From the NCBI RefSeq assembly GCF_902859895.1, contig NZ_CADIKM010000006.1, positions 210,908-274,907 on the forward strand: 64,000 nt of DNA, in the 5' to 3' direction. The stretch is from Pararobbsia alpina. GTDB lineage: Bacteria; Pseudomonadota; Gammaproteobacteria; Burkholderiales; Burkholderiaceae. Both the position numbers and the translations under genes were made by a program. Every line of letters starts with the position of its first letter. Positions within the stretch are counted from its first letter, which is position 1. The notes under the pieces are model-generated. The model was not told the DNA's origin and did no database searches. It saw only the letters and a program-made list of their open reading frames with translations. Below, piece by piece: positions 17,550 to 28,283 of this stretch.

Positions 17550-18980
17550 TTACAGTTCGCTTGCCGGCTCGACTCTCGCGGCCTGCGTTCTCTCGGGGGA
17601 AAGTTGCAGAAAAATCCAGGCCGATGCGGACGTGATCACGCCCACGCAGATGAAGGTTGCATGAAAGGCTGGCAATGCACCCGCAAGATTCTGTTGCTGG
17701 CCGAGATGATTCTGAAAAGTCTGCAGCAAGGCACCCGCCGACGTCACCGCGAGACTCATTGACAGCATCTGGACCATCGACAGCAGGCTGTTGCCGCTGC
17801 TCGCACCCGCACGTCCGAGGTCCTTGAGCGTGATGGTGTTCATGCCGGTGAACTGGATCGAATTCGCCGCGCCGAACAAGGCAAGCTGAATCACCAGCAG
17901 CCAGATCGGCAGGTTCGGCGAGATCAGCGCGAACGAGGCAATCATCACACCGACGAAGAAGGTATTTCCGACCAGCACGCGGCGATAGCCGTGCCGTTCG
18001 ATCAGGTTCGTCGCAAGACGCTTGGACAACATGCCCGCGAAGGTTGTCGGCAGCATCATCAGGCCTGCCTCGATCGGTGAATAGCCAAGGCAGACTTGCA
18101 ACACGAGTGGAATCAGAAACGGCATGCCGCCGTTGCCGATCCGCGCGAACAGGTTGCCGAGCAGACCGACGCTGAAAGTATGAATCCTGAAGAGCTCGAG
18201 CGAGAACAGCGGCTCGGGCTTGCGTGTCGCATGCAGACCGTAAGCCACCAGCAAGGCAAGACTCGCAATGAGCAGCATCAGGACAGTCGCGTGTTCGAAG
18301 CCCAGTTCCGCGAGCCCGTCGAGCGAAAACGAAATCGCGACCATGAACAGGGCGAGCAGCAGATACCCGCTCATGTCGAAGCGGCCGAGCCCGCTGATCT
18401 TGCTGTTCGGCATGTAGAGGATCGTCGCAATCCCGCCAGCGATACCGACGGGCACATTGATCAGGAACACCCAGTGCCACGAGAACGTCTCGGTGAGCCA
18501 TCCGCCGAGGGTCGGGCCGATCAGCGGGCCGATCATGCCCGGTATCGCGACAAAGCTCAGGGCCTGGAGATAACGCTCCGGCGCGAAGGTACGCAGCACG
18601 GCCAGCCGGCCGACCGGCAGCAGCATCGCTCCGCCAACGCCCTGGACGACGCGCGCGCAGACCAGGAACTCGAGCGAATGGGCCGCGGCGCACAGGATCG
18701 AGCCGAGCACGAACAACACGATCGCCGTCTGGAAAATCCGCCGCGTGCCGAAACGATCCGCGAGCCAGCCCGACGCGGGGATCACGACGGCCATCGTCAG
18801 CGAATAGCCGATGATGACCGACTGCATCCTTAGCGGACTCTCGCCCAGACTCCGGGCAATCGGCGGTAGCGCGGTGTTGACGATCGTCGAGTCGAGCGTC
18901 TGCATGAAGAACCCGACCGCGACCACCCACAACATGATGTTCAACGATCGGGACTGCGCCGGAGTGTCGGTCATCGTCAT
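17550..18980 (-). CDS. MFS multidrug transporter, DHA2 (14-helix) family, MdtD/HsrA-like
   Basis: 476-residue inner-membrane drug:proton antiporter. Motif C-like DSTIVNTALPPIARSLG after helix 1, motif A (GWLADRFGTRRIF) between helices 2 and 3, and long runs of hydrophobic segments throughout. The pattern LQTLDSTIVNTALP is typical of EmrB/MdtD/HsrA. The start could be the second ATG (18974). No membrane-fusion partner gene is adjacent, so it probably acts alone as a single-component exporter. Natural substrate unknown. Confidence 0.87.
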   Translation of the reverse strand: MTMTDTPAQSRSLNIMLWVVAVGFFMQTLDSTIVNTALPPIARSLGESPLRMQSVIIGYSLTMAVVIPASGWLADRFGTRRIFQTAIVLFVLGSILCAAAHSLEFLVCARVVQGVGGAMLLPVGRLAVLRTFAPERYLQALSFVAIPGMIGPLIGPTLGGWLTETFSWHWVFLINVPVGIAGGIATILYMPNSKISGLGRFDMSGYLLLALFMVAISFSLDGLAELGFEHATVLMLLIASLALLVAYGLHATRKPEPLFSLELFRIHTFSVGLLGNLFARIGNGGMPFLIPLVLQVCLGYSPIEAGLMMLPTTFAGMLSKRLATNLIERHGYRRVLVGNTFFVGVMIASFALISPNLPIWLLVIQLALFGAANSIQFTGMNTITLKDLGRAGASSGNSLLSMVQMLSMSLAVTSAGALLQTFQNHLGQQQNLAGALPAFHATFICVGVITSASAWIFLQLSPERTQAARVEPASEL

Positions 18981-19040
18981 CGCGGGGAGGAAAAGCCTTG
19001 ATCTTACGCCGCACGCGTGACGCGCGAAGGTCCTTTCCTT

Positions 19041-19850
19041 TCAGGCCTGGCGTCGCACCAGCGGGGTCTCGGGCGTCGGGTAGCCCGCCTTGGAGAAGGT
19101 CTCGATGATGGTGCGATTCGTATCGAAGTAGACCTGCCAGTAGTTCGCATTGTCCGCATACGGACGCACGGCGAGCAACGGACCTTCAGGCGTGAACGAC
19201 AGGATCTCGACGTCGGGCGCGGGCGTGGGCTTGACGTTCGGAATCTCGCCGATCGCCTGCTTGAGGCGCGCGATCGCATCGATCGGGTCGACGCCATTGG
19301 CGATCTTGGCGGTCAGCTCGACGCGCCGATAGGGCTGTGCGCTGTAGTTCGAGATCGTGTCCGCGAAGATCTTGTTGTTGCCGATGATCGTGGTCACGTT
19401 GTCGGGCGTGAGCAAGGTCGTGCCGAACAGGCCGATCTCGGTCACGGTGCCGGTCACACCGCCCCCGGTCACGAAGTCGCCGACCTTGAACGGCCTGAGC
19501 ACCTGCAGGAACAGGCCCGCCGCGAAGTGCGCGAGCAGCCCGCCCCAGGCAGCGCCGATCGCCAGGCCGAGGCCGGCCAGCAAGGCGGCGAACGATGTCG
19601 TCTGGATTCCGAACACCTGGAGGATCGCCAGCACCAGCAACAGCGTCAGCAAGCCCGCAATGATCGAGCCGAGGTAATGCGCAAGCGTGGGGTCGACGCG
19701 GCCGTTACGCGCCAGCATCTTGCGCATGAGTCCGATCAGAATGCCGATGACCCAGCGACCGATGATCCACAACACGATGGCGGCGACGACTTTGATGCCG
19801 AAGTCGATCCCGCGGGTCATCAGGAATACGCGAATGGTTTCCAGATCCAT
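19041..19850 (-). CDS. mscS: Small-conductance mechanosensitive channel MscS
   Basis: 269 residues. Three N-terminal membrane helices; the pore-lining third helix has the Gly/Ala-rich pattern GLGLAIGAAWGGLLAHFAAG, followed by QVLRPFKVGDFV, the start of the cytoplasmic beta domain. Length is close to E. coli MscS (286). It opens under membrane tension to release solutes after osmotic downshock. A 13-codon upstream extension exists; the ATG at 19850 has GAGAAA at good spacing and gives the normal N-terminus. Confidence 0.9.
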   Translation of the reverse strand: MDLETIRVFLMTRGIDFGIKVVAAIVLWIIGRWVIGILIGLMRKMLARNGRVDPTLAHYLGSIIAGLLTLLLVLAILQVFGIQTTSFAALLAGLGLAIGAAWGGLLAHFAAGLFLQVLRPFKVGDFVTGGGVTGTVTEIGLFGTTLLTPDNVTTIIGNNKIFADTISNYSAQPYRRVELTAKIANGVDPIDAIARLKQAIGEIPNVKPTPAPDVEILSFTPEGPLLAVRPYADNANYWQVYFDTNRTIIETFSKAGYPTPETPLVRRQA

Positions 19851-20184
19851 GGCTTTCTCGCAGAGAAATGAAGGTTGACCAACGGCCACAGAAACGCTGC
19901 TGCGACGAATGACATCGGTGACGCATGACGCGCGATGCCTGCCGGCTGCGGCGTAGATGTCGACACCTCCGTATGCCCGAGCCCCCGTGCCGAGGCAGCG
20001 AACACTCGCGATTTATAACCGCGCCGCACGGCAGGCGCAAGCCGGATTCCGGCGCGCGCTAAACATCGGGGCGCATGTCGGAGTGCCGCGGATATCACGG
20101 GAATCGCGGTTGCGCACTGCTTCGCGCGATATCAGTTAATGTATCGGTCATCTCTTCCTGCCATTCACGAGGTTCGTCGTTACC
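19851..20184. other. Divergent intergenic region mscS / gamma-glutamyltransferase
   Basis: About 330 bp between diverging genes, presumably holding both promoters. No operator, repeat or small gene was recognised. Confidence 0.5.
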
Positions 20185-21837
20185 ATGCTGGCCGCTTTTT
20201 CGCACCATTCCCCCTACCCCTCCCGTCGCAGCGTGGTCTACGGCCGCGGCGGCATGGTCGCGGCTTCGCAGCCGGTGGCCGCCCAGATCGGGCGCGACAT
20301 GCTCGCGCGCGGCGGCAATGCGATCGATGCGGCCATCGCGACCGCGGCCGCCCTCACGGTCGTCGAGCCGACCAGTTGCAGCATCGGCGGCGATGCCTTC
20401 GCACTGGTCTGGATCCGCGACCCGCTGACCGGCACGGGCGAATTGCACGGGCTCAATGCGAGCGGTCCGGCACCGGCCGGCCTCACGCTCGAACACATTC
20501 GCAGTGCAGGTCATGAGACGATGCCGCTACACGGCTGGACGCCGGTCACGGTGCCCGGCTGCCCCGCTTCCTGGGCGACGCTGTCACGCCGTTTCGGCAA
20601 ACTGCCGTTCAAGGAGTTGCTCGCGCCGGCGATCGCGCTGGCGCGCGACGGCTTTGCGGTCACGCCGGTGATCAGTCAGCTCTGGCAGAAGTCAGAGCAG
20701 GCGTTCCGTAGCGGCGACACCCTGCGCAAGGCCGCGGGCGACGAGATCGCGCAACGCTGGTTCGACGTATTCGCACCGGACGGTCAGGCGCCACTGCCTG
20801 GCGAAGTCCATCGCTGGGAAGAGCAGGCCCGCACGCTCGAAGAGCTGGCGGCAACCGAATGCGAAAGCTTCTATCGCGGCGAACTGGCCCGCGCGATCGA
20901 CGCCTTCTCGCAAAAGACCGGCGGCTACCTGCGCGCCAGCGATCTCGCGAGCTACGAGCCCGAATGGGTCAAGCCGATTTCGATCGACTACCGGGGCTAT
21001 CAGGTCTGGGAGATCCCGCCGAACGGCCAGGGCCTCGTCGCCCTGCTTGCACTGAATATCCTCAAGGGCTTTGACGACCTGCGCGGGCGCGACGATCCGC
21101 TGACGCTGCATCGCCAGCTCGAAGCCATCAAGCTCGCCTTCGCGGACGGCCAGCATTACATCACTGAACATCATCGGATGAAGATGCCGCTCGAGGCGCT
21201 GCTCAGCGACGACTACGCGGCGCGGCGCCGTGCGCTGATCGGCGCGCAGGCGGGCGATCCGGCCCACGGCGAACCGGTACCGGGGGGCACGGTCTATCTG
21301 TCGACCGCGGACAGCGATGGCAATATGGTCTCGTATATCCAGAGCCACTACCGTGACTTCGGCTCGGCGATGATCGTGCCGGGCACGGGGATCGTGCTGC
21401 AGAACCGCGGAGCGGGTTTCAGCCTCGATCCCGGACATCACAATGCCTACGCGCCGGGCAAGAAGCCCTACCACACGATTATTCCGGGCTTCCTGACGCG
21501 CAACGGCGAGGCGCTCGGACCGTTCGGCGTGATGGGCGCCTTCATGCAGCCGCAAGGGCATGTGCAGGTACTGATGAACATGATCGATTTCGGACTCAAT
21601 CCGCAAGCCGCGCTCGACGCGCCGCGCTGGCAATGGTTCGGCAAACGTCGTTTCGGCTTCGAGCAGGCCTACCCGAATTCGCGTGTTCACGAGATGGCGG
21701 CACGCGGCCACGATGTCTACGTCGATCATCATTCGACCGACTATGGTCGCGGCCAGATCATCCTGCGCGATCCCCAAACCGGCGTGCTGTGCGGCGGCAC
21801 GGAGCCCCGCACGGACGGGATGGTGGCAGTGCTGTAG
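20185..21837 (+). CDS. Gamma-glutamyltransferase family protein
   Basis: 550-residue Ntn-hydrolase of the gamma-glutamyltranspeptidase family. N-terminal hallmark MVAASQPVAAQIG...GGNAIDAAIATA. The autoprocessing nucleophile is probably Thr369 in PGGTVYLSTADSDGN, dividing a large and a small subunit. No signal peptide is apparent, so it is likely cytoplasmic, unlike periplasmic Ggt; this is closer to the YwrD-like subgroup. It may hydrolyse gamma-glutamyl compounds, which fits a region with much gamma-glutamyl polyamine metabolism, but the substrate is unknown. It converges with astB, the two stop codons directly abutting. Confidence 0.85.
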   Translation: MLAAFSHHSPYPSRRSVVYGRGGMVAASQPVAAQIGRDMLARGGNAIDAAIATAAALTVVEPTSCSIGGDAFALVWIRDPLTGTGELHGLNASGPAPAGLTLEHIRSAGHETMPLHGWTPVTVPGCPASWATLSRRFGKLPFKELLAPAIALARDGFAVTPVISQLWQKSEQAFRSGDTLRKAAGDEIAQRWFDVFAPDGQAPLPGEVHRWEEQARTLEELAATECESFYRGELARAIDAFSQKTGGYLRASDLASYEPEWVKPISIDYRGYQVWEIPPNGQGLVALLALNILKGFDDLRGRDDPLTLHRQLEAIKLAFADGQHYITEHHRMKMPLEALLSDDYAARRRALIGAQAGDPAHGEPVPGGTVYLSTADSDGNMVSYIQSHYRDFGSAMIVPGTGIVLQNRGAGFSLDPGHHNAYAPGKKPYHTIIPGFLTRNGEALGPFGVMGAFMQPQGHVQVLMNMIDFGLNPQAALDAPRWQWFGKRRFGFEQAYPNSRVHEMAARGHDVYVDHHSTDYGRGQIILRDPQTGVLCGGTEPRTDGMVAVL

Positions 21838-23244
21838 TCACGCCAGCTGGAACTCGTAGACAGGGCCGATACCCAGCAGCGTGGTCAGTTCGTCGAGCGC
21901 CGTGCGCGACTCGACGAGCAACTGCGGATCGGCAAGGTCATCGACGCCGAGCCTGTCGCGATAGTGTCGTTCGACCCACGCACTCAACACGGCATGCAGC
22001 GCATCGTTCATCCAGACCGACGGTGCGACGGCGGCGATTTCAGCGTCGTTCAGGGCCACGCGCAAGCGAAGGCAGGCGGGGCCACCGCCATTGCGCATGC
22101 TCTCGCGCAGATCGAATACGCGCTGTCCGGCAATCGGACCGTCCGCGTCTCTCAATCGTTCGAGCCAGGCGGCAACGCTCGGGTTCTCCATGCATTCCTG
22201 CGGCACGACCAGCAACTGGCGACCATCGGCACGCGCAAGTAGCTGACTGTTGAACAGGTAGGAAGACACCGCGTCGCCGACGCTCACCTCGGCATCCGGC
22301 ACCTCGACCACCTGCAGCGTCGCGCCGTGCCGGGCCAGCTTCTCGCGCAAGACTTCGTAGACCGATGCTTGCTCGACGAACGCACGCTCATGGCAGAACA
22401 ACACCTGCTGGTTGCCGACCGCGATTACGTCGTTGTGAAACACCCCCGCATCGATCACATCCGGACGCTGCTGCGCAAACACCGTCGCGCTGGTGGACAG
22501 GCCGTGTCTGCGTGCGATCGCCTGACTGGCCTCCAAGGTCTGCCGAGCCGGATAGCGCGATGGCGCAATGCCCCCGCCATAGGCACGGCGTCCGTACACA
22601 AAGAACTCGACACCGCGCGCCCCATAGGGTCCGCAGAAACGCGTGTGGTTCGCCGCGCCTTCATCGCCCAGCACAGGCGTTCCGGGCAAGGCCGGATGAA
22701 CCGCGAAATGCCGTTCGGACGGAAACAGTGCCGCGAGCAGCCGCTGTGTCGTGCGGTGTTCGATGGAACGATGGAGATTGAATGCAAGATTGGCCGGCGT
22801 GAAATGCACGCGCCCGTCGGCCGTATCGGCCGATGGACTGACCGTGGCCGCATTCGCCGCCCACATCGCCGAGGCTGAGCTCGCGGCCGCTAGCAGTTCG
22901 GGTGCCTCGGCCGCCGCGCGGCGAATCACCTCCGCGTCGCCGCCATTGCTGCCGCTGCCTCCTCCGAAACCCAGCGTTCGCAACAGGCTGACCGATGGAC
23001 GCTCGTGCGGCGGCAACACGGCCTGCCGGTAACCGAGATCGGCGAGCGCTTTCATCTTGTGAAGGCCCTGCAGGGCCGCCTGCTTCGGATTCGCGATACG
23101 CTTCTCGTTCGATTGAGACGCGACGTTGCCGAACGACAGTCCCGCATAGTTGTGCGTCGGACCGACGAGCCCATCGAAATTCGCTTCGAACGCGGTCGGC
23201 ACCGGGGCCCCCGTCCGCTCCAGCTGAGTCCTCGTAGCTTGCAT
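21838..23244 (-). CDS. astB: N-succinylarginine dihydrolase AstB
   Basis: 468-residue amidinotransferase-fold enzyme, second step of the arginine succinyltransferase pathway: succinylarginine to succinylornithine, CO2 and two ammonia. Family markers: [20 protein letters not shown] near the N-terminus, [12 protein letters not shown] in the middle, and [17 protein letters not shown] with the active-site region near the C-terminus. The ATG at 23244 gives MQATRTQLE; a 36-codon upstream extension overlaps the end of astA and is less likely. It follows astA by 31 bp. Confidence 0.93.
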   Translation of the reverse strand: MQATRTQLERTGAPVPTAFEANFDGLVGPTHNYAGLSFGNVASQSNEKRIANPKQAALQGLHKMKALADLGYRQAVLPPHERPSVSLLRTLGFGGGSGSNGGDAEVIRRAAAEAPELLAAASSASAMWAANAATVSPSADTADGRVHFTPANLAFNLHRSIEHRTTQRLLAALFPSERHFAVHPALPGTPVLGDEGAANHTRFCGPYGARGVEFFVYGRRAYGGGIAPSRYPARQTLEASQAIARRHGLSTSATVFAQQRPDVIDAGVFHNDVIAVGNQQVLFCHERAFVEQASVYEVLREKLARHGATLQVVEVPDAEVSVGDAVSSYLFNSQLLARADGRQLLVVPQECMENPSVAAWLERLRDADGPIAGQRVFDLRESMRNGGGPACLRLRVALNDAEIAAVAPSVWMNDALHAVLSAWVERHYRDRLGVDDLADPQLLVESRTALDELTTLLGIGPVYEFQLA

Positions 23245-23275
23245 TATCTGTTCCAGAAGCTGTTTCAGATCCGTG

Positions 23276-24322
23276 TCAGGAATGAAGTCCCGCTGCCGTG
23301 GCTGCCGGTGTCGCCTGAGCCAGCACGCGGACTTCGCCACCCAGGCTGACATTGAGCGCCGCGGCCTGCGCGGCGCTCAATGCAATGGACGAACCATCCG
23401 TGCGCGCGGACACGGCGATCACGCGAAACTCGACAAGCGCCAGATTCGAGACGAGGCAGCGCAGTTCGCTCGTGTCTTCATCGACCGCGCCGACCCGCAA
23501 CACGCGGCTCGCGCGCACCGTCCGCAAATCGGAGACGTGGCATTCGAGGACCGGCCCCGCGTCGAAGATATCGACGTGGTTCTCGTAGCGCAGCCCCTCG
23601 GATTCGAGCATGCGCCTGGCCGGCAAGGTATCGGCATGCGTCACGCCGATGCTCGCCTGCGCGGCTTCGGGCAACAGCTGGACATAGACGGGATGGCGCG
23701 GCATGAGCTCGGCGATGAACGCCTTCTTGCCTTGCGCGCTCAAATAGTCGGCCGCATTGAAATCGATCTGGTAGAAATGCGAGCCGAGGGCCCGCCAGAA
23801 CGGCGACTCGCCGTGCTCGTCGAAATAGCCGCGCATCTCGGCGCAGATCCGCTGGGGGAAGCGTTCCTGAAACTGCGCAATGAACATGAAACGCGAGCGC
23901 GACAGCAAGCCCCCCGCTCCGCTCGCGCGCGCACGCGGGCTCAGAAACAAGGAGCAGAGTTCGGCATAGCCCGTCAGGTCGTGGGAAATCGTCAGCAGCG
24001 AGGTCCGCGACCAGACGTTGAGCTCCTTGCTCGCATGGACCACCGTGCTCACGCGATAGTTATAAAACGGCAGCTCGAGGCCGACCGACGCTTCGAGCCC
24101 GCAGACGCCGACGATGTCGCCGTTCGTGCTGTCTTCCATGACGAACAGATAACCCTGCTCGAACAGCTTGGCCTCGCCGCGCACGGTGCGCAGCGCGCGA
24201 TCGATGCGTGCGCCGAGAGCGGCGCGGTCCGGCTTGAGCGTCGTCAGCCCGGGCCCGGTTTCGTTGGCGAGTGACAGCACGGCCTCGAGGTCGGACTGAC
24301 GGGCATTGCGGACAACCATCAT
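23276..24322 (-). CDS. astA: Arginine N-succinyltransferase AstA
   Basis: 348-residue acyltransferase transferring succinyl from succinyl-CoA to arginine. It starts [19 protein letters not shown] and carries the family segments [17 protein letters not shown] and an N-acetyltransferase-like core. Two adjacent ATGs are possible starts; GGAG lies 8 bp before the first. Only astA and astB are present here; astC, astD and astE are not in the window, so the remaining pathway must be encoded elsewhere. Confidence 0.92.
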   Translation of the reverse strand: MMVVRNARQSDLEAVLSLANETGPGLTTLKPDRAALGARIDRALRTVRGEAKLFEQGYLFVMEDSTNGDIVGVCGLEASVGLELPFYNYRVSTVVHASKELNVWSRTSLLTISHDLTGYAELCSLFLSPRARASGAGGLLSRSRFMFIAQFQERFPQRICAEMRGYFDEHGESPFWRALGSHFYQIDFNAADYLSAQGKKAFIAELMPRHPVYVQLLPEAAQASIGVTHADTLPARRMLESEGLRYENHVDIFDAGPVLECHVSDLRTVRASRVLRVGAVDEDTSELRCLVSNLALVEFRVIAVSARTDGSSIALSAAQAAALNVSLGGEVRVLAQATPAATAAGLHS

Positions 24323-24474
24323 GCTCGTATCTCCTGCGCGGTCAGGGCGGGACGGTTCGTCCCGAGTTGCCGCGGCGGTTTGTGACCCCCGGGCAAGACA
24401 AGCGAAATGATAAGCGACGAGCGGGTTTGAAAGGAAACGATCGAACGGGAAAGATCAGGTGGCGAAGCGCACCA

Positions 24475-26892
24475 TCAGACGTCGAAACGAAACAATTCCG
24501 GCGCTTCGCTGCTGGCCGTCGTACCGGCAGGCGAACGAAACGGCGCGCGCAGCAGCGGGACGATCTGGTCGGGCAGCAACGGCTTGGAGAACAGGTAGCC
24601 CTGTGCGTAACCACAGCCGCTTGCACGCAGCATCGCAAGCTGGCCGGTGGTCTCGACGCCTTCGGCCACGACGCCGTAGCCGAGCCCTTTGGCGAGCATG
24701 ATGACCCCCCGCACGATGCCCGCGCGCGAGGTGCGGGTCTCGAGCTCGCTGACAAAGGACCGGTCGATCTTGAGCCGGTCGATCTCATAGGTATCGAGGT
24801 ATGACAGACTCGAGTATCCCGTGCCGAAATCGTCGATCGCGATCCGGATTCCGTAGCTGCGCAAGGTTTGCAACTGGGCGAGCGTGCGGCTCGCGTTCTG
24901 GACCAGCGAGTTCTCGGTAATCTCGAGTTCGAGCCAGTGCGGCTCGATCTGGTGACGGGCAAGGCATTCGAGCACGGTCGACACGAAGTCGCCGCTCGCG
25001 AATTGCTGGGGCGCGACGTTGACCGACACCGCCACGAGCGGCAGGCTCGCCGCGCGCCACGCCGCGAGCTGGGCAAGCGCCTCGTTGAGCACATATTCGC
25101 CGAGCCGGCCGATCAGGCCGTGCTGCTCGGCAATCGGGATGAACTCGGACGGCATATACAGATGCCCGTGCGCGTCACGCCAGCGCACCAGTGCCTCGAT
25201 CCCGGTCAGCTGATGGGTCGACAGGGAATACTGCGGCTGATAGACCAGATAGAGTTCGCGCTCGGCGAGCGCGCGGCGCAACTGATTCGACATGCCGAGC
25301 CGCGCCTCGATCTCGCGGCCCAGGGCCGGCTCGAAAAAACGCGTGCAGTTGCGGCCGTCGGCCTTGGCGAGGTACATCGCGGCATCCGCGCAACGCAGCA
25401 GGTCTGATGCCGAGCGCGCATGGCTCGGACACAGGGCGACGCCGATACTGCCATCCACGTGCAGCTCGCTCGTGCCGCTGAAAACCGGCTCGCCAATCGC
25501 GTCGAGCACGTCTCGGCACAAGGTCTCGATCTGCGCCACGTCGTAGCCGCAGACTGCGATCACGAACTCGTCGCCGCCGTAGCGCGCGATCAGCACGTCG
25601 CGCGGCAACCGCTTGCGCAGGTGCGATGAAACGTCGCGCAGCAGGGCATCGCCCGTCGCGTGGCCGAGCGTGTCGTTGATGAACTTGAAATGATCGAGAT
25701 CGAGGAACAGCACGGCACAGGTGGTGTTCTCCCGCGCGGCTTCCACAAGCATCGCATCGAGCCGCTCGAGCAGTTCGTTGCGATTGGGCAGGTGCGTCAG
25801 TGTATCGATCTTGGCCTGCTGGCGCAGGCGTTCGCGCGAGGCCAGCAGCTCGCTGACGTCGTTGAGCACGCAGACGTAATAGGCCGGCTCGGTCACGTCG
25901 TCGACCACGGACGAGATGCACATCTGCACGCCAACCCGCTCGCCCGACTTGCTCCTGAGATGCACGAGCTTGCGGTACTGGCCGGTCTGGGCCAGCATGG
26001 CGCGCATTTCGGCGACATCCTCGACATCGGCGAGCGCTTCGCCTCTCATCCCGATCAGTTCCTCGCTCGTATAGCCGAGCATCGCCGTCACCGCGGGATT
26101 CGCGTATTCGATGCGCCCCTGCTTGTCGTCGGCCCGGCTGATCAGCACACCGTTCAAACTGTCTTCGAGCGCCTTGCTCAGCAGTCGCAACTGGTGGTCC
26201 GACATCGCGAGCGTGCGCATCGCGTCGAGCTCGGCCTTGCGCGTCGCGACGAAACGCGAGAACAGGAAGATCATCAACACATTGGTCACGATGACGGTCG
26301 CGAGCAGGATGCCGACCACCCAGTACGACCAGCCGAACACACTCGCCATGGCGCGCGTCACGCGCTGGTTTTCGACGGCGCGCTCGCGGGCAATCTCGTT
26401 GAGGACGGCATTGAGCCGCACATTGAGCGGCATCAGCCCAGTCGTACCCTCGCTCATGAGCGCCTCACTGCCGCGCAGGCGTTGGAGCGTCGCGCTGGCT
26501 GACTCGAGATATTGCACCGCCAGGTCGTGCAGGCTCAGGCCGTCTTTTGTCACCGCGCGGGCGGGACCGAGTGCTGACAGGACGTCGAGCGAATCTCGAG
26601 CTGCCTGGTTGCGTTGGGCTTCGAGGCTGCGCTCGCCGATGACCGTGGGCGCTGCAATACCCGAGGACACCACGGCATTGACCTGAAGCAACGCATCCTG
26701 CAGCGAATCGAGCGCCTGCTTGACCGTCGCCGTCTGGACGAGTTCAGCCTGCGAGCTGCGCTCGGACTTGATGCAGAAAAAGGCCACGCTTGCATCAAAG
26801 GTGGTCGCGAACAGGATCAGGATCAGGACATAAGTCCATCCTGTGTTCGGCGTCCGTGCAGCGCGCCACTGCGAATTAAAAGTTAATCGCAT
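24475..26892 (-). CDS. Membrane-bound PAS-GGDEF-EAL cyclic di-GMP protein
   Basis: 805 residues. Two membrane helices (about 20-40 and 190-215) bound a periplasmic sensor region; a PAS domain (about 235-345), GGDEF domain (about 360-520) and EAL domain (about 535-790) follow. The GGDEF signature is intact (RYGGDEF), and so is the EAL signature (EALVRW), with FIPIAEQ and DDFGTGYSSL also present. It could therefore both make and break cyclic di-GMP; many such tandem proteins act mainly as phosphodiesterases. A GTG six codons upstream is an alternative start. It is not obviously linked to its neighbours. Confidence 0.92.
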   Translation of the reverse strand: MRLTFNSQWRAARTPNTGWTYVLILILFATTFDASVAFFCIKSERSSQAELVQTATVKQALDSLQDALLQVNAVVSSGIAAPTVIGERSLEAQRNQAARDSLDVLSALGPARAVTKDGLSLHDLAVQYLESASATLQRLRGSEALMSEGTTGLMPLNVRLNAVLNEIARERAVENQRVTRAMASVFGWSYWVVGILLATVIVTNVLMIFLFSRFVATRKAELDAMRTLAMSDHQLRLLSKALEDSLNGVLISRADDKQGRIEYANPAVTAMLGYTSEELIGMRGEALADVEDVAEMRAMLAQTGQYRKLVHLRSKSGERVGVQMCISSVVDDVTEPAYYVCVLNDVSELLASRERLRQQAKIDTLTHLPNRNELLERLDAMLVEAARENTTCAVLFLDLDHFKFINDTLGHATGDALLRDVSSHLRKRLPRDVLIARYGGDEFVIAVCGYDVAQIETLCRDVLDAIGEPVFSGTSELHVDGSIGVALCPSHARSASDLLRCADAAMYLAKADGRNCTRFFEPALGREIEARLGMSNQLRRALAERELYLVYQPQYSLSTHQLTGIEALVRWRDAHGHLYMPSEFIPIAEQHGLIGRLGEYVLNEALAQLAAWRAASLPLVAVSVNVAPQQFASGDFVSTVLECLARHQIEPHWLELEITENSLVQNASRTLAQLQTLRSYGIRIAIDDFGTGYSSLSYLDTYEIDRLKIDRSFVSELETRTSRAGIVRGVIMLAKGLGYGVVAEGVETTGQLAMLRASGCGYAQGYLFSKPLLPDQIVPLLRAPFRSPAGTTASSEAPELFRFDV

Positions 26893-27080
26893 GCAAGACT
26901 CGTCAGGCACTGACTACGTTAATCCGGACAGTGCGGGTAATACCTCAACCCTTATTTACGGCAGATTTGCAGAAAAATGGAGTCGATGAGGCTCCGTAAT
27001 TACCCTGACTAATCCGGCAAATACGAGGCGGGCCGCGCAGAAGCCCAGCCGGAAGGCGAAAGGCGGCCCCAAATGCGAAA

Positions 27081-27108
27081 CGCCCGCCTCGTTTTACCGA
27101 GGCGGGCG
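27081..27108 (-). terminator. Strong hairpin downstream of the formate/nitrite channel gene
   Basis: Perfect 11-bp stem CGCCCGCCTCG / CGAGGCGGGCG with a 6-nt loop, about 80 bp past the channel gene stop. On the minus strand it is followed by TTTCG, a weak U-tract. Likely transcript end for the minus-strand gene. Confidence 0.6.
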
Positions 27109-27185
27109 CTATTCGTTCGAACGTGGGTTTGAACACCCATCAGCCGATCGAGCGTATCAAGCGCGAGCAGCCTTGCTTTACTACG

Positions 27186-28007
27186 TCACTGGGTGCTGGT
27201 CGTGCCGACGGTGCCGGCCGGCACGCGGGTCTTCGACGGATGGCCGATGCCACCGTCCTGGAACCAGTAGCCGAGCGCCATGAACACGGCGCCGCCGGCC
27301 AGATTGCCCAGCGTGACGAACAGCTCATTGTGGATCGCACCGGCGAGCGTGACTTCGGCCGGATGATCGACCATCAGCGCGAGGGCGAACACGAACATGT
27401 TCGCGACACTGTGCTCGAAGCCGCAGGCGACGAATGCGAACACCGGCCAGAAGATCAGGCCGAGCTTGGCACCGTCGTTGTTGGTGCGCGCCGCCATCCA
27501 GATGGCCAGGCAGACCAGCCAGTTGCACAGCAGCCCGCGCGCGAAAAGGGCGGAGCCGGGAGCGGCCATCTTTGCCGCGACGATCTTCATGAACACCGGC
27601 AAACCGTCGGTCAGCAACACGCCGCCACCCGCCAAATGAAGCAAGGCCGCCAGGATGATCGCCCCGATCAGGTTGCCGATCCAGCAAACCACCCAGACCA
27701 ACACCACACCGCCGATGCCGGTCTCCCCACGCAGGGCTGCGAGCGGCATATACATCGCGGTACCGGTGAACAGGTCTGATCCGGCGAAGACGACGATGGT
27801 CAGCGCGCAGGCAAACACGCCGCCCATCACGAGGTGCACATAGGCCGGATCGACATGCGCGCCGACCGAGATCATGAGAATGTCACCAAAGCCGATATAA
27901 GCGCCGGCCATTGCCGCGCCAATCAGGAATGCAAGTGGCGAGCGGAGAATAGCCGATACCTTGTGCGCGCCGACCTTTGCGAATTTATCGATGCTTTCTG
28001 CGTACAT
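27186..28007 (-). CDS. Formate/nitrite transporter family channel (FocA/NirC)
   Basis: 273-residue pentameric channel family with six membrane helices. Diagnostic segments are FAGSDLFTGTAMYMPL (omega loop region) and CGFEHSVANMFVFALAL (central His). NirC-type members prefer nitrite, FocA-type formate. The divergent neighbour is a formate dehydrogenase-like molybdoenzyme, which favours formate, while the nearby nitric oxide genes could argue for nitrite; sequence alone does not decide. GGAG suits the second of two adjacent ATGs. Confidence 0.88.
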   Translation of the reverse strand: MYAESIDKFAKVGAHKVSAILRSPLAFLIGAAMAGAYIGFGDILMISVGAHVDPAYVHLVMGGVFACALTIVVFAGSDLFTGTAMYMPLAALRGETGIGGVVLVWVVCWIGNLIGAIILAALLHLAGGGVLLTDGLPVFMKIVAAKMAAPGSALFARGLLCNWLVCLAIWMAARTNNDGAKLGLIFWPVFAFVACGFEHSVANMFVFALALMVDHPAEVTLAGAIHNELFVTLGNLAGGAVFMALGYWFQDGGIGHPSKTRVPAGTVGTTSTQ

Positions 28008-28283
28008 CATTACTCCATTGAGTGGTCTCCCCTGCTCCACTTAGAACAGGGTGGTTGAATCAGGCGCACAGAATAAAAGAAGAGCATCACATTTACATCA
28101 AAGAATTCGCAACTTCGCCCGTGGAGCGCGTTGGGCTCAAACTGTACCCCTCTCAGCAAGCGCGAACTGTACTTCTTTTTCGACAATGGTCCGACTTAAG
28201 CTCGCGGCCTCGATCCAATAAAGTGTTCCTGGGCGAAGCTGGCAAGACTTGAAGCAACGCGCTTGGGCACGACAATATATTCA

